Assembly: GCA_029945625.1 (NCBI GenBank)
Contig: JAQSCW010000006.1
Location: 1-53,147, forward strand
Direction of reading: 5' to 3'
DNA length: 53,147 nt
DNA from: a bacterium
GTDB lineage: Bacteria; Bacteroidota; Bacteroidia; B-17B0; Aurantibacillaceae
The position numbers were made by a program, and so were the translations under genes. Shown piece by piece: positions 38,939 to 48,218 of the stretch. The notes below the pieces were generated by a model. That model was not told the origin of the DNA. It did no database searches and saw only the letters and a list, made by a program, of their open reading frames with translations. Numbering within the stretch: the stretch's first letter is position 1; every line of letters begins with the position of its first letter.

Positions 38939-41900
38939 TTATTCCTTTAACAGTTTGAAATGATCATTACGAACTTGTAAAAAATAGATCCCCGGGGATA
39001 ATTTTGAAAGGTCCAGAACCTCTGTTTCCTTTATTTCGTACTGCTTGTGCACCGGTCTGCCCAGCTCATCGAAGATCTGCACGGCACAGCCCTTGCATCC
39101 TTCAATATTCAGCCTGTTGGAAAAAGGATTCGGATACACCTGGAATTTATCTCCGGTTAAAGCCGTTAACCCGGTGCATTGATCAACCACTACGGTAAGG
39201 GTTGTTTGATTTTTACAACCCATGGCATTTGTGCCAGTAACTGAATAGATACTTGTAACACTCGGCGTTACAACTATGCTGCTTCCTGTTCCGCCAGGAA
39301 CCCAGGTGTAGGTGCTCGCGCCGCTTACGTTAAGCGTCACTGCTTCCAGAACGCCTTCACAAAGAAAGGTATTGGTTCCTGAAGCCGTTATGGCAGGCGG
39401 TGGTATTACCGATACTGCAAGCGTTGTATAATTCCTGCAGCCCATGGCATTTGTGCCCGTCACTGAATAAACGCTTGAAACACCCGGCGACACAACCATG
39501 ATGCTTCCTGTTCCGGCAGGAATCCACGTATAGGTGTCGGCGCCGCTCGCGTTCAGCGTCACTGTTTCCAGTGCGTTGGAACAAAGAACGGTTTTGGATG
39601 CTGTGGCTGTTATTACAGGCAGGGGCATTACCGATACGGTAGCCACCGCAGTATTCGATCCCACACAGCCTGCCGCACTTCCTGTTACAGCGTATGTACT
39701 CGTAACCACGGGAGCTACCACACCCGAACCGCCGGAATACGTATAGGTAGAAGCGCCCGAGACGACGATGGTAAAAGAACTTCCGCTGCAAGTTGTGCCG
39801 CTGTTAGCCGTAATAACGGGAAGCGCACGGACAGTAACAGTGCTCACCGCCGTATTGGAGCTGGGGCAGCCTGCAGAACTAGTGCCTGTTACGCTGTAAG
39901 CGGCGGTATTGGCAGGCGTTACGATATTGCTGCCGCCCGGGTAAGTATAAGTGGCGGCACCGCTCGCTAAGATTGTGAATGACTGACCGGCGCATATACT
40001 TCCGCTGTTTACCGAAATCACAGGGTTCGGAAATACGCTTACAACAACCGCAGCCCGCGTCTGGCTCGCGCCACAGGTAAAGGCCCCGGCATATAAAGTC
40101 TGCACACCGGCACTTAAGGTTCCGGTTGTGTAGGCGGTGCCTGTTCCAAGGGCTGTTGCCGAGTAGTGCGCCGAAGCAAACCACTGAATGCTGCCTGTAC
40201 CTGTCGTGGCAGTAACAGTTGCCGTACTGCCGGCGCATAAGCTCTGGTTTGGCCCTGCAAGCGGCGCAGATGGCGAAGTGCATTCTTCGAATTTCACGAG
40301 TAATGCGTCAGTCGAACCTCCAAAAACGGTTTGGTAGGCGCTGGCGCTTACAACGACAGTTCCTGTGGAGCCCCAGCTCGCACCTGCAAAAATAAGCTTG
40401 TCCTGAGGGTCGACGGTCATTCCGAAAACTTCCTCATAGTTAGGGCTTCCATAATAGCTCGACCACAAGCAGGTACCTCCCGCATTAAAACCTATTATAA
40501 ATATGTCCCCTCCTCCGCCAGGGTTCACCTGCCAGGCGCCCGGGGTAGTGATGGCTGTGATCGTGTTATCTGTGGAGCCTCCCATAAACACATCACCATT
40601 ACTTCGCGTGGAGCAGGCCCTGGACACTTCTGAACCGGTGCTTCCGTAATAGGTGCCCCACTGCCGCACCCCTGCCGGGTTAAATTTCGCAAGGTAAGCG
40701 TCGGAATTGCTGCTCGAGCTTGAGCCTTTGGTGGTTTGCCAGGCCCCTGGCGTAGCTATGCCGATTGTACTTTGTGTAGAACCACAGATGAAAACGTTGC
40801 CCTGAGCATCTACTGCGCAACTATTGGAGAATTCATTGGAGTTGCCGCCGTAGTAGGTACCCCACTGCCGTATACCATTGCCATTAAATTTAGCGAGGAA
40901 GGCCTTGAAGCTGCCCGTTCCCGGATAGGTGGTTTGATGCGCACCCGGTGTCGTCATCACCGCGCTTACGGTAGTGCTCGTCCAGCCTGTAATGAATACG
41001 TCGCCGGTTGTGGCTGTGCAAACGGCATAAATCTCTTCAGCGCCGGTGCCGCCATAATAAGTGCCCCACTGGCGAATGCCTCCGGCATCGAATTTTGCGA
41101 GGAAGCCATCGGCAATGCCTCCGCCGTTGGCGGGCTGGTGACCCGCCGAGGAGGCCAGCACTGTTCCGGTAGCCGTATTTGAACTTCCCACCATAAATAC
41201 ATCACCCAGGCTGTTGGTAGAGCAGGCAAATACCCATTCGTTACCTGCGTCGCCATAATAGGTGGCCCACTGGCGTACACCAGCCCCATCGAATTTTACC
41301 AGAAACCCATCCTGGGCGCCGCCCCCATATGAGGGCTGATGAGCACCTATGGTTGCTATGTTCAGGGTTGAGGAGGTCATTCCGGCAATGAATACATCGC
41401 CTTGCGCAGTGGCTGAACAACCAGTGGCATCGTCATAGCCTGCACCGCCATAGTAAGTGCACCATTGCAGCATACCCGCCGCGTTAAACTTCGATAGAAA
41501 AGCGTCGTAGGTACCCCCAGCGTAAGTACCCTGGTGAGCTCCGGAAGTAGCCATAACAGTGCCGGTGCTGGTTGTATAGCCTGCCATGAAGATGTCGCCA
41601 AGCGTGTTGGTGCTGCAGGCCCACGCTCTCTCTCCGCCCGTGCCTCCCAGGTAAGTGCCCCACACCCTTACACCGGGATCGATGATAAAAGGCAATGCTG
41701 TGTTTATTTTTTCAATGTCATAACTCACTCTATTCCCGTTCAGGATCCATTTTGATCTCAACGTTTTTCCAGCCTGTGTTACTACAGGTGCCTGTTCGAT
41801 GATGTCACCAAACGGGGTTTTCATCACCAGGTCGCCCATGTAATTAATATAAATGTTTTCCGCTCCTTTAATTTCGAGTTGTATGTTATGATAATCGGCG

Positions 41901-42436
41901 CCGGCGGCTACCAGGTAATCGTATTTCAACTGCCCCTGTTTTTCATACCATTTCAGGTCTATTCCCGTGTAAATGTTCAGATAGGTCAGTTGTCCATAGC
42001 TCCTTACCTGCAGCACTCCATGCGGGCATTGCGGGAGGTAATAATTGTTGTATCCTTCACGGCGCTCTTCTTTTTTAATAGCTGCTTTTGTATTAGCATT
42101 CAGCCAGTTAAGATCGAGGCGGTAAATGCTGTACTGGTCAATGCTTTTTATTTTTGTCTTCAGCCTGGTGTCTTCTGTCACCTTCCAGGAATCAATGTGG
42201 CTGAGCTGGTAGCTGATCCCATCGTTGCGCAAATGATACACGAGGCCCTGCGCGCTGCCACTGAATAGTATATCGGGGCGCGGCTTGTGGTCCTGGTCGG
42301 AAACCTGTCCCTTGTTCTCTATAAAAAGGATCTGGTCTTTACTGACAGGCCCTGGTAATTCTGTAGAGCGGGTGGCAGGCGCAGCCAGGATAGTAGAGCC
42401 GAAGCTCAACACAAATAGTAGTAAGTTTGATCTCAT
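38939..42436 (-). CDS. Second giant SBBP/Ig-like T9SS cargo protein (paralogue)
   Basis: The 1165-aa product uses the ATG at 42436 (MRSNLLLFVLSFGSTILA), which gives the signal peptide; the frame is open 13 codons further up. Order of parts: DUF7948-type N-terminus (FIENKGQVSDQDHKPRPD), seven SBBP blades, one distinct Ig-like domain at about 705-775, four 75-80-aa Ig-like repeats, and a type A sorting domain (FQVYPNPFSNRLNIEG). The architecture copies that of the plus-strand neighbour. Base composition differs: it is markedly GC-richer, with GCC, GGC, GTG and CTG codons prevailing. This argues against a recent duplication and for separate origin or transfer. Confidence 0.88.
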   Translation of the reverse strand: MRSNLLLFVLSFGSTILAAPATRSTELPGPVSKDQILFIENKGQVSDQDHKPRPDILFSGSAQGLVYHLRNDGISYQLSHIDSWKVTEDTRLKTKIKSIDQYSIYRLDLNWLNANTKAAIKKEERREGYNNYYLPQCPHGVLQVRSYGQLTYLNIYTGIDLKWYEKQGQLKYDYLVAAGADYHNIQLEIKGAENIYINYMGDLVMKTPFGDIIEQAPVVTQAGKTLRSKWILNGNRVSYDIEKINTALPFIIDPGVRVWGTYLGGTGGERAWACSTNTLGDIFMAGYTTSTGTVMATSGAHQGTYAGGTYDAFLSKFNAAGMLQWCTYYGGAGYDDATGCSATAQGDVFIAGMTSSTLNIATIGAHQPSYGGGAQDGFLVKFDGAGVRQWATYYGDAGNEWVFACSTNSLGDVFMVGSSNTATGTVLASSAGHQPANGGGIADGFLAKFDAGGIRQWGTYYGGTGAEEIYAVCTATTGDVFITGWTSTTVSAVMTTPGAHQTTYPGTGSFKAFLAKFNGNGIRQWGTYYGGNSNEFSNSCAVDAQGNVFICGSTQSTIGIATPGAWQTTKGSSSSSNSDAYLAKFNPAGVRQWGTYYGSTGSEVSRACSTRSNGDVFMGGSTDNTITAITTPGAWQVNPGGGGDIFIIGFNAGGTCLWSSYYGSPNYEEVFGMTVDPQDKLIFAGASWGSTGTVVVSASAYQTVFGGSTDALLVKFEECTSPSAPLAGPNQSLCAGSTATVTATTGTGSIQWFASAHYSATALGTGTAYTTGTLSAGVQTLYAGAFTCGASQTRAAVVVSVFPNPVISVNSGSICAGQSFTILASGAATYTYPGGSNIVTPANTAAYSVTGTSSAGCPSSNTAVSTVTVRALPVITANSGTTCSGSSFTIVVSGASTYTYSGGSGVVAPVVTSTYAVTGSAAGCVGSNTAVATVSVMPLPVITATASKTVLCSNALETVTLNASGADTYTWIPAGTGSIMVVSPGVSSVYSVTGTNAMGCRNYTTLAVSVIPPPAITASGTNTFLCEGVLEAVTLNVSGASTYTWVPGGTGSSIVVTPSVTSIYSVTGTNAMGCKNQTTLTVVVDQCTGLTALTGDKFQVYPNPFSNRLNIEGCKGCAVQIFDELGRPVHKQYEIKETEVLDLSKLSPGIYFLQVRNDHFKLLKE

Positions 42437-42499
42437 GTTCCGTTTTTTATGGTAAGCGTCAGGTGTTAGAATCACCGGCTTTTATAAACAAATATTTTT

Positions 42500-42507
42500 C
42501 AAAGATA
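42500..42507 (-). promoter_or_regulatory. -7 element of the second SBBP gene
   Basis: TATCTTTG on the minus strand lies about 63 nt before the ATG at 42436. No TTG at the ideal spacing is present. Confidence 0.45.
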
Positions 42508-42670
42508 AAGATATAAACTTTTCCCAGTTAACTTAACTTTTCTATGTCTTTCAGTGAGTAGAAGTTAGGGGGAGCGCATTGTCCTTTCGTGAAGAGAGAA
42601 AATCAGAGTTTCGAGTGGGATTGCTCTCGCTCTCCACTCTTACTCTGTTGTAGTACCCTACGTAGAAATC

Positions 42671-42958
42671 ATGAACATAAAATCAATTCATACCGAAGAA
42701 AAACCTGTAAGTGCTAAAAAAGTATTTTCTACTACAGAAGGAAACGTTACTGCTTTACAAATTAAAGCAGCAGGCGTTTTAAAAGAACACATCACAACTG
42801 TACCTGCTTTACTCATTTGCATTAATGGCAATGCGGTTTTTAAAAATGAAAACGGTATAACGGAAAATCTTTCAAGTGGCGATATGGTTAACATTGAGCC
42901 AAACGTAAAACATTGGGTAGAAGGAATTCAAGACACTCAATTACTATTAATCAAATAA
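42671..42958 (+). CDS. Small cupin-domain protein
   Basis: The 95-aa protein is a single cupin barrel: HITTVPALLICINGNAVFKN for motif 1 and GDMVNIEPNVKHWVEG for motif 2. Most metal-binding positions of classical cupins are only partly kept (His in motif 1 at EHITT and in motif 2 at KHW), so metal binding is doubtful. It leads a probable operon with the three efflux genes (43 nt to the next start). No Bacteroidota promoter is visible upstream in the AT-rich gap, which is odd for a first gene. Confidence 0.75.
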   Translation: MNIKSIHTEEKPVSAKKVFSTTEGNVTALQIKAAGVLKEHITTVPALLICINGNAVFKNENGITENLSSGDMVNIEPNVKHWVEGIQDTQLLLIK

Positions 42959-43001
42959 AAAAATTTGCCTAATTATGTTAGTAAACATTCACTTATTAAA
43001 A

Positions 43002-44309
43002 ATGAAATTATTAATGGTTCTCACCATTTTAATTTTCACAACCAATTCTGAGGCTCAAAATTGGTCACTAAAGCAATGTATTGATACAGCACTAGTGCAT
43101 AATAAAACTTTAAAAATAGCACAAAGCGATATTGAAATTGCTAATGAAAGAAACAAGGAAGCAAAAGGCGGATTAGTGCCAAAATTGTATGGCAATGTAG
43201 ACTATAGGTACTACACAGATCTTCCTTATCAGCTACTTCCTGCATCTGTTTTTGGTGGACCGGCAGGTGTTTACAAAGAAGCTCAATTTGGTACGCCTCA
43301 CAATTTAAATGCAAATTTAACGCTTGATGTGCCTTTATACAACCCTCAAACTATTGGTGCAATTGCCGTTTCAAAAAGGGCAAAAGAATTAAATCAAATC
43401 CAGTTTCAACAAACCGAGGAGCAAGTGGTTTTTGATGTATCAAATTTATATTACAATGCTCAATTGATAGCGAACCAAATTTTGTTTATCAAAAATGGTT
43501 TGAGTAATAGCGAAAAACTACTAAGTAATATTCAATTGCTTTATTCGCAACAAATGGCGAAAGGAACCGATGTTGACAAAGTAAAACTTCAACAAAGTCA
43601 GCTTACTACTCAGCTTAGCAAAGCTACCGCCCAATATCAACAACTATTAAACTTGCTAAAACTTCAATTAGGAATATCGACTTCTCAATTAATTACAATT
43701 GAAGAAATGTTTACTGCTTCTTCAGAAGAAGTAAAGTATTCTAATAAACCAACTTCAGATATTACCTTGTTTAATACAAAGCAACTTCTTATAAATTCAG
43801 AGTTGAAAACATTAAAACTATCTCATTTGCCAACCTTTTCCCTTTATGGCACTTATGGAACAACAGGATACGGGAACTACAGTGGATCAAATGATTTTTT
43901 CAAAACATATCCTATTGGATTTGCTGGTGTAAAAATGTCGTGGATGATATTTTCAGGAACTTCTTTAGAGCATAAAATATTTCAAAAACGAGAGGAGTTA
44001 AAACAAAACACACTTAGAATAGAGTTGTTAAGTGACAAACAAAACGTACAAATTGAAAATGCACAAATGCAATACACGGTTGCGAAGTCTAATCTTTCAA
44101 ATTCTAAATCGCAATTATCGTTAGCGGAAACAATTTATTCTAAAACACTTATTCAGCAAAAGGAGGGTATTGCTTCGTTAACAGACGTATTACTTTCCGA
44201 TAACACCCAAAAAGAAGCTCAGCAAAATTATTTGTCGGCATTAGTGGATGTCATGAAGGCAGACTTAGAACTAAAAAAAGTATCAGGAAATATTTTAAAA
44301 ACGAAATAA
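43002..44309 (+). CDS. TolC-type outer-membrane efflux channel
   Basis: The 435-aa protein is taken from the ATG at 43002, which gives a signal peptide (MKLLMVLTILIFTTNSEAQ); the open frame extends 9 codons upstream. It has two OEP repeats, each with a pair of long coiled-coil helices. WSLKQCIDTALVHNKTLKIA is the typical N-terminal motif, and QKEGIASLTDVLLSDNT lies in the second repeat. It should trimerise to form the outer-membrane exit duct for the pump encoded downstream. The gene is AT-rich and lies 23 nt before the adaptor gene. Confidence 0.9.
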   Translation: MKLLMVLTILIFTTNSEAQNWSLKQCIDTALVHNKTLKIAQSDIEIANERNKEAKGGLVPKLYGNVDYRYYTDLPYQLLPASVFGGPAGVYKEAQFGTPHNLNANLTLDVPLYNPQTIGAIAVSKRAKELNQIQFQQTEEQVVFDVSNLYYNAQLIANQILFIKNGLSNSEKLLSNIQLLYSQQMAKGTDVDKVKLQQSQLTTQLSKATAQYQQLLNLLKLQLGISTSQLITIEEMFTASSEEVKYSNKPTSDITLFNTKQLLINSELKTLKLSHLPTFSLYGTYGTTGYGNYSGSNDFFKTYPIGFAGVKMSWMIFSGTSLEHKIFQKREELKQNTLRIELLSDKQNVQIENAQMQYTVAKSNLSNSKSQLSLAETIYSKTLIQQKEGIASLTDVLLSDNTQKEAQQNYLSALVDVMKADLELKKVSGNILKTK

Positions 44310-44332
44310 ATTAATAATTAAAACAACAGATA

Positions 44333-45382
44333 ATGAAAAAGGTTTTATACATCATCATACCATTGGCATTAATTGCAATTGTAGTCATAAAATTAAAAAG
44401 CAATAAAGAAATCGTAAAGGATAAAGTTTATCAATACGATAAAGAGCAAGCTATCCATGTTCAGATAGATACAATCAAATCGGAATTAATAGGAGCTGAA
44501 TTCGCTTATTCAGGAACATTTGAACCTAACAAAGAAACTAAGCTTAGTGCTGAGATACAAGGCAAGATAAATGATGTTTTAGTTGATGTTGGAACTTTTG
44601 TAACAAAGGGGCAATCATTAATTCAGTTAGATAACTCACTATTGAAATTGCAATTACAATCAGCGGAGGTTCAAGTTGAAGGATTAGAAGCTGATGTAAA
44701 ACGATTTACTGTTTTAGCGAATGCAGATGCTGTACAAGGGGTTCAACTAGAAAAAGCAGAGTTAGGTTTAAAATCTGCAAAAGTTCAAAGAGCAACTTTG
44801 TTTGAACAAATTAGTAAAACAACCATCAAAGCACCGTTTAATGGAGTGGTTACTGCTAAACTTACTGAAGAGGGAGCATTTGCTGCACCGGGTGTGCCAT
44901 TGCTTCAAATTACAGATATTTCAGTTCTAAAATTTACAGTAAATGTATCTGAAAATGATTTGAGGTTATTTCAATTAAATCAAACCTTCTCAATTAACGC
45001 AGATACCTATTCGGATGTGCTATTGTCGGGTAAAGCAACAATGATAGGAAGTAAAGCCAATATAGGCAGTAGTTTTCCTGTTCAGTTTATCGTAAACAAC
45101 ACCTCCGATTTAAAAATCAAAGCGGGAATGTTCGGTAAAATAAATTTGAAAAGTGAAAATCAAAAAATGGGAATCATTATACCGGCTTCTGCTATTGTTG
45201 GCACGTCTAGTCAACCTCAAGTTTATAAAGTGAAGAACGGAAAGGCTGTTCTGAATGACATAACTATTGCACAAAAGATAAAAAATAAAACTGTTGTGGC
45301 AAAGGGATTAGAAGAAGGTGATGTGATTGTAACAAATGGATTTATTAATCTATTTGACAATGCGAATGTAACTGTTAAATAA
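44333..45382 (+). CDS. RND efflux periplasmic adaptor (membrane-fusion protein)
   Basis: The 349-aa protein has an N-terminal membrane anchor (residues 4-20), a split lipoyl domain (ELSAEIQGKINDVLVDVGTFVTKGQ with its second half at IKAPFNGVVTAKLTEEGA; motifs quoted in part), a short alpha-hairpin between them, a beta-barrel domain and a membrane-proximal domain. It would bridge the pump and the TolC-like channel. It is placed 10 nt before the pump gene, so the three were once a functional tripartite unit. The short hairpin fits HAE-type rather than heavy-metal adaptors, but the substrate is unknown. Confidence 0.9.
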   Translation: MKKVLYIIIPLALIAIVVIKLKSNKEIVKDKVYQYDKEQAIHVQIDTIKSELIGAEFAYSGTFEPNKETKLSAEIQGKINDVLVDVGTFVTKGQSLIQLDNSLLKLQLQSAEVQVEGLEADVKRFTVLANADAVQGVQLEKAELGLKSAKVQRATLFEQISKTTIKAPFNGVVTAKLTEEGAFAAPGVPLLQITDISVLKFTVNVSENDLRLFQLNQTFSINADTYSDVLLSGKATMIGSKANIGSSFPVQFIVNNTSDLKIKAGMFGKINLKSENQKMGIIIPASAIVGTSSQPQVYKVKNGKAVLNDITIAQKIKNKTVVAKGLEEGDVIVTNGFINLFDNANVTVK

Positions 45383-45392
45383 AATTTGAATT

Positions 45393-47327
45393 ATGAATAT
45401 TACAGAAATATCAATAAAACGTCCATCGCTGATAATTGTTCTTTTCAGCGTACTTACCTTATTGGGAGTTATAGGATATAAAAATTTGAGTTACGAATTA
45501 ATGCCTGATTTTAATCAACCCGTTGTGGTTATTAAAACTGTGTATCCCGGAGCAGAGCCCAACGAAGTGGAAACATCGGTATCACGAAAAATAGAGGATG
45601 CTTTATCTAACTTAGAAGGAGTGGATTATTTGGTAACTAAATCTTTACCAAACGCATCTATCATTATTGCAAATCTGAAATATGGAACTGATTTGGATAA
45701 AACTATGCAAGATGCACAACGCTACATTGACAACATTCGAAAAGATTTACCGCAGGATATTTTAAGTCCTGTAATGAGTAAAGTTTCTCCAAATGATTTA
45801 CCAATCATGTCCATTAGCGCAACAAGTAATTTGCCTGCAACCGAGTTTTATCAAAAAATGAAAGATGACTATCTTCCGCAAATTCAACAAATAAAGGGAG
45901 TTGCAGAGCTAACGATTTTAGGAGGTGAAGAACGAGAAATACAAGTAAAAGCAAATCGAGATAAACTGAAATTATATAAGATTTCATTATATCAGGTTGT
46001 TGAGGCAATTAATCGTTCAGGCTTAGATTTACCTGCTGGAAAAGTACAAACAGATCAGGAAAATAATTCTGTTCGATTAACAGGAAAATTTACAACAATT
46101 GATGATATAAAAAATGTTCAAGTAGCTATGCCAATACCGGGTAGTCCTGTGTATGTGAAAGACGTAGCTCAGGTAGTAGATGGAATCAAAGAAACTACCT
46201 CTATCAGCAGATACAATGGCAAAGATGGCATAGGGATTTTACTTAAAAAGCAAGGAGATGCCAATGCTGTTGATGTTTCAAAAATGGTTCGTGCGAAATT
46301 TAAAAGTATTGAAGAACAAAACAGTAATTCATTAGTGAAATTTATCATTGCAGATGATAGCACTGACAATACCATTGCAGCTGTTAATTCAGTTGTATTT
46401 GATTTAGGTTTAGCTGTTGTATTAGTTTCTTTAGTAATGCTTTTGTTTTTAAGAAGTTTCAGAAACTCATTAATTGTTATCATTGCTATTCCAACTTCTT
46501 TGGTTACTGCATTTGCAGTTATGTGGCTATTGGGTTACACATTAAATTTAATGACTTTACTGGCTATGTCATTAATCATCGGCATCTTGGTTGATGACGC
46601 TACAGTGGTCTTGGAAAATATTCAAAGACATTTGGATATGGGTAAAGAAAAACGAACAGCTTCAATGGATGGGCGTATGGAAATTGGATTTTCCGCATTG
46701 TCAATCACATTGGTTGACGTGGTTGTGTTTTTACCGATATTATTTTTACAAGTATTTGTGGCGGATATGCTCAAGCAATTTTCGGTAGTTGTTGTAACAT
46801 CTACGCTAACAAGTTTATTGGTAGGCTTTACGCTTACACCTTGGTTAGCTTCAAGAATAGGCAAAAAAGAGGATTTGCAACCTACCAACTTCTTCAATCG
46901 TTTTTTACTTGGCTTTGAACATCAATTAGAAAAATTCACTAATTGGTATGGTAAACAATTAGAATGGATACTTAGCCACAAGTTAATTTTTACCGGAATA
47001 GTTATTTTTCTTTTCGCAGCTACTTTAGGAATAATGAAACAAGGTATTATTGGCAAAGAACTAATCTCTACTGGCGATCAAGGTAAATTCCGTATGGCTT
47101 TGGAGTTTGACAAATCAACCTCTATTCATCAAAACAATTTAGTTGCAAAAAAAATCGAAGCATATATAATCAACCAAGCAGATGTGTCTACCGTATTCAG
47201 TAATATAGGTGGTCCGAGTACAGGCATCGGAAGTTTAGGAGTAGGCTCAGCCAATAAAACCGAATTTACTATTCAATTAAAATCTGCTAAAGAACGTAAC
47301 AATACAAAAAATGTTGTAAAATATTAA
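45393..47327 (+). pseudogene. RND efflux permease, truncated after about 644 of about 1030 residues
   Basis: The N-terminal 60% is a normal AcrB-family pump: TM1 (about residues 10-28), the first periplasmic loop, TM2-TM6 with the proton-relay pair in GILVDDATVVLENI, and TM7 near 530-550. The frame then enters the second periplasmic loop (GDQGKFRMALEFDKS) and stops at 47325-47327, just after the TEFTIQLKSAKERNN element. TM8-TM12 and the rest of the second loop are missing. Directly downstream, in another frame, begins the C-terminal part of a DUF2141 protein, so a deletion has fused two genes. The pump is almost certainly inactive. Confidence 0.85.
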
Positions 47328-47575
47328 AAGAAAAAATACAAGATGGTACATCAAAGGTAACCTTTAGTAATCTTCCTCAAGGCAGATATGCAGTAAATAT
47401 ACTTCATGATGAAAATGAAAATGGCGAAATAGATAAAGGATTTATTTTACCAATAGAGGGGATTGGCTTTTCAAATTACAATTCAATTGGGTTAACAAAT
47501 CGCCCCAACTTTTCAAAGGCAAGTTTTGACTTAAATTGCAATAAGAAACTTGCGATCAAAATCATTTATCTTTAA
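47324..47575 (+). pseudogene. 3' fragment of a DUF2141-family gene
   Basis: In the frame shifted by one from the pump, 47324-47573 encodes 83 residues without a start codon. They include SNLPQGRYAVNILHDENENG and EGIGFSNYNS, then PNFSKASFDL and a terminal IKIIYL. These are the second half of DUF2141, a small secreted beta-sandwich. The first half, signal peptide and start are absent. The fragment is followed by a strong terminator, presumably its original one. The junction lies in a run of A's near 47300-47325. Confidence 0.75.
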
Positions 47576-47611
47576 TAAATGGGCATATCAATCACTTAAG
47601 CTATTCGAATA

Positions 47612-47640
47612 AAATACCCGTGCAGTTCGCACGGGTATTT
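47612..47640 (+). terminator. Intrinsic terminator after the pump/DUF2141 fusion
   Basis: aaatacccgtgc (47612-47623) and gcacgggtattt (47629-47640) form a perfect 12-bp stem with a 5-nt loop, followed by tatttc. It lies 36 nt after the DUF2141 stop. Confidence 0.85.
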
Positions 47641-47963
47641 TATTTCTCTAGAATTCATTCCGAATGAAAGCTTCTTAAAAATTCTCAAAACCACCAAGAA
47701 CAAATCAACAACGCTCAAGGCTCGCCAAAAATCCGTGAAAGCCTCCTAAAGCATTGGCATACTTTTGCCTTGTGTTTTGTTATACCCCATATCCCCATAA
47801 AATAGACGATTCTTAGTGCTTTTGCCATTGAGTATGGCACTTATATTTTGAACGTGCAAGTTTATTCCCTTGATTTTTTCCCCTCAAAAAAAGAAAGTCG
47901 AATTCGCTACCACGTTCCCAAAAGTGTACCGTACTTCAAATATAGCAAGTAGTTAATCGGAGT
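47641..47963 (+). other. Gene-free leader of the recombinase module
   Basis: No ORF is supported in this stretch. It holds TACTTTTG (47760-47767), a possible -7 element without a -33. It also holds a perfect inverted repeat, tgccat (47823-47828) with atggca (47834-47839), nested in agtgc/gcact, which could be an operator or a recombinase/RDF binding site. The sequence is AT-rich like the module it precedes. Confidence 0.35.
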
Positions 47964-48218
47964 ATGAAAATTGAAAATAACGTGAAGATGGAAGGTGTTA
48001 ATGGAAATAAAAAACACAAAAGGTTGAGTGTTGCTGAATTGAGAAAATGCAAAGGCTTTGAAAATATTTCTGATGCGGAAGCAGAAGAAACAATAATTGC
48101 TTTGGAAAAATTATCAATCCTGTTTTATGAATTATACATGAAACAAAAACATAGCATACAAAAACTAACAATTATAAAAGGAGGTGATCTTGATGGAGAA
48201 CAACGAGTCGCTGCTTAA
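47964..48218 (+). CDS. Small ORF overlapping the serine recombinase gene
   Basis: The 84-aa product is charged and helical. Its core LSVAELRKCKGFENISDAEAEE, then ALEKLSILFYELY, recalls small proteins I have seen directly before Bacteroidota serine recombinases, but I cannot name a function. Candidates are a recombination directionality factor or a regulator. The gene overlaps the recombinase start by 26 nt, and the recombinase Shine-Dalgarno lies inside it, so translation may be coupled. No Cys pair, no membrane segment. Confidence 0.65.
   Translation: MKIENNVKMEGVNGNKKHKRLSVAELRKCKGFENISDAEAEETIIALEKLSILFYELYMKQKHSIQKLTIIKGGDLDGEQRVAA
48177..48189 (+). promoter_or_regulatory. Near-complete Shine-Dalgarno of the recombinase gene
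   Basis: AAAGGAGGTGATC is complementary over 13 nt to the 3' end of bacterial 16S rRNA (GATCACCTCCTTT). GGAGG ends 8 nt before the ATG at 48193, an ideal spacing. This decides the start over the in-frame GTG at 48184, which lies within the SD itself. It is exceptional for Bacteroidota. Confidence 0.85.

Noticed and set aside
38939-42436. Several plus- and minus-strand frames of 60-150 codons within the GC-rich SBBP gene
   Set aside because: They are antisense or shifted shadows of the repeat-rich coding sequence.
47324-47575. Intact DUF2141 gene
   Set aside because: There is no start codon, signal peptide or first half of the domain.
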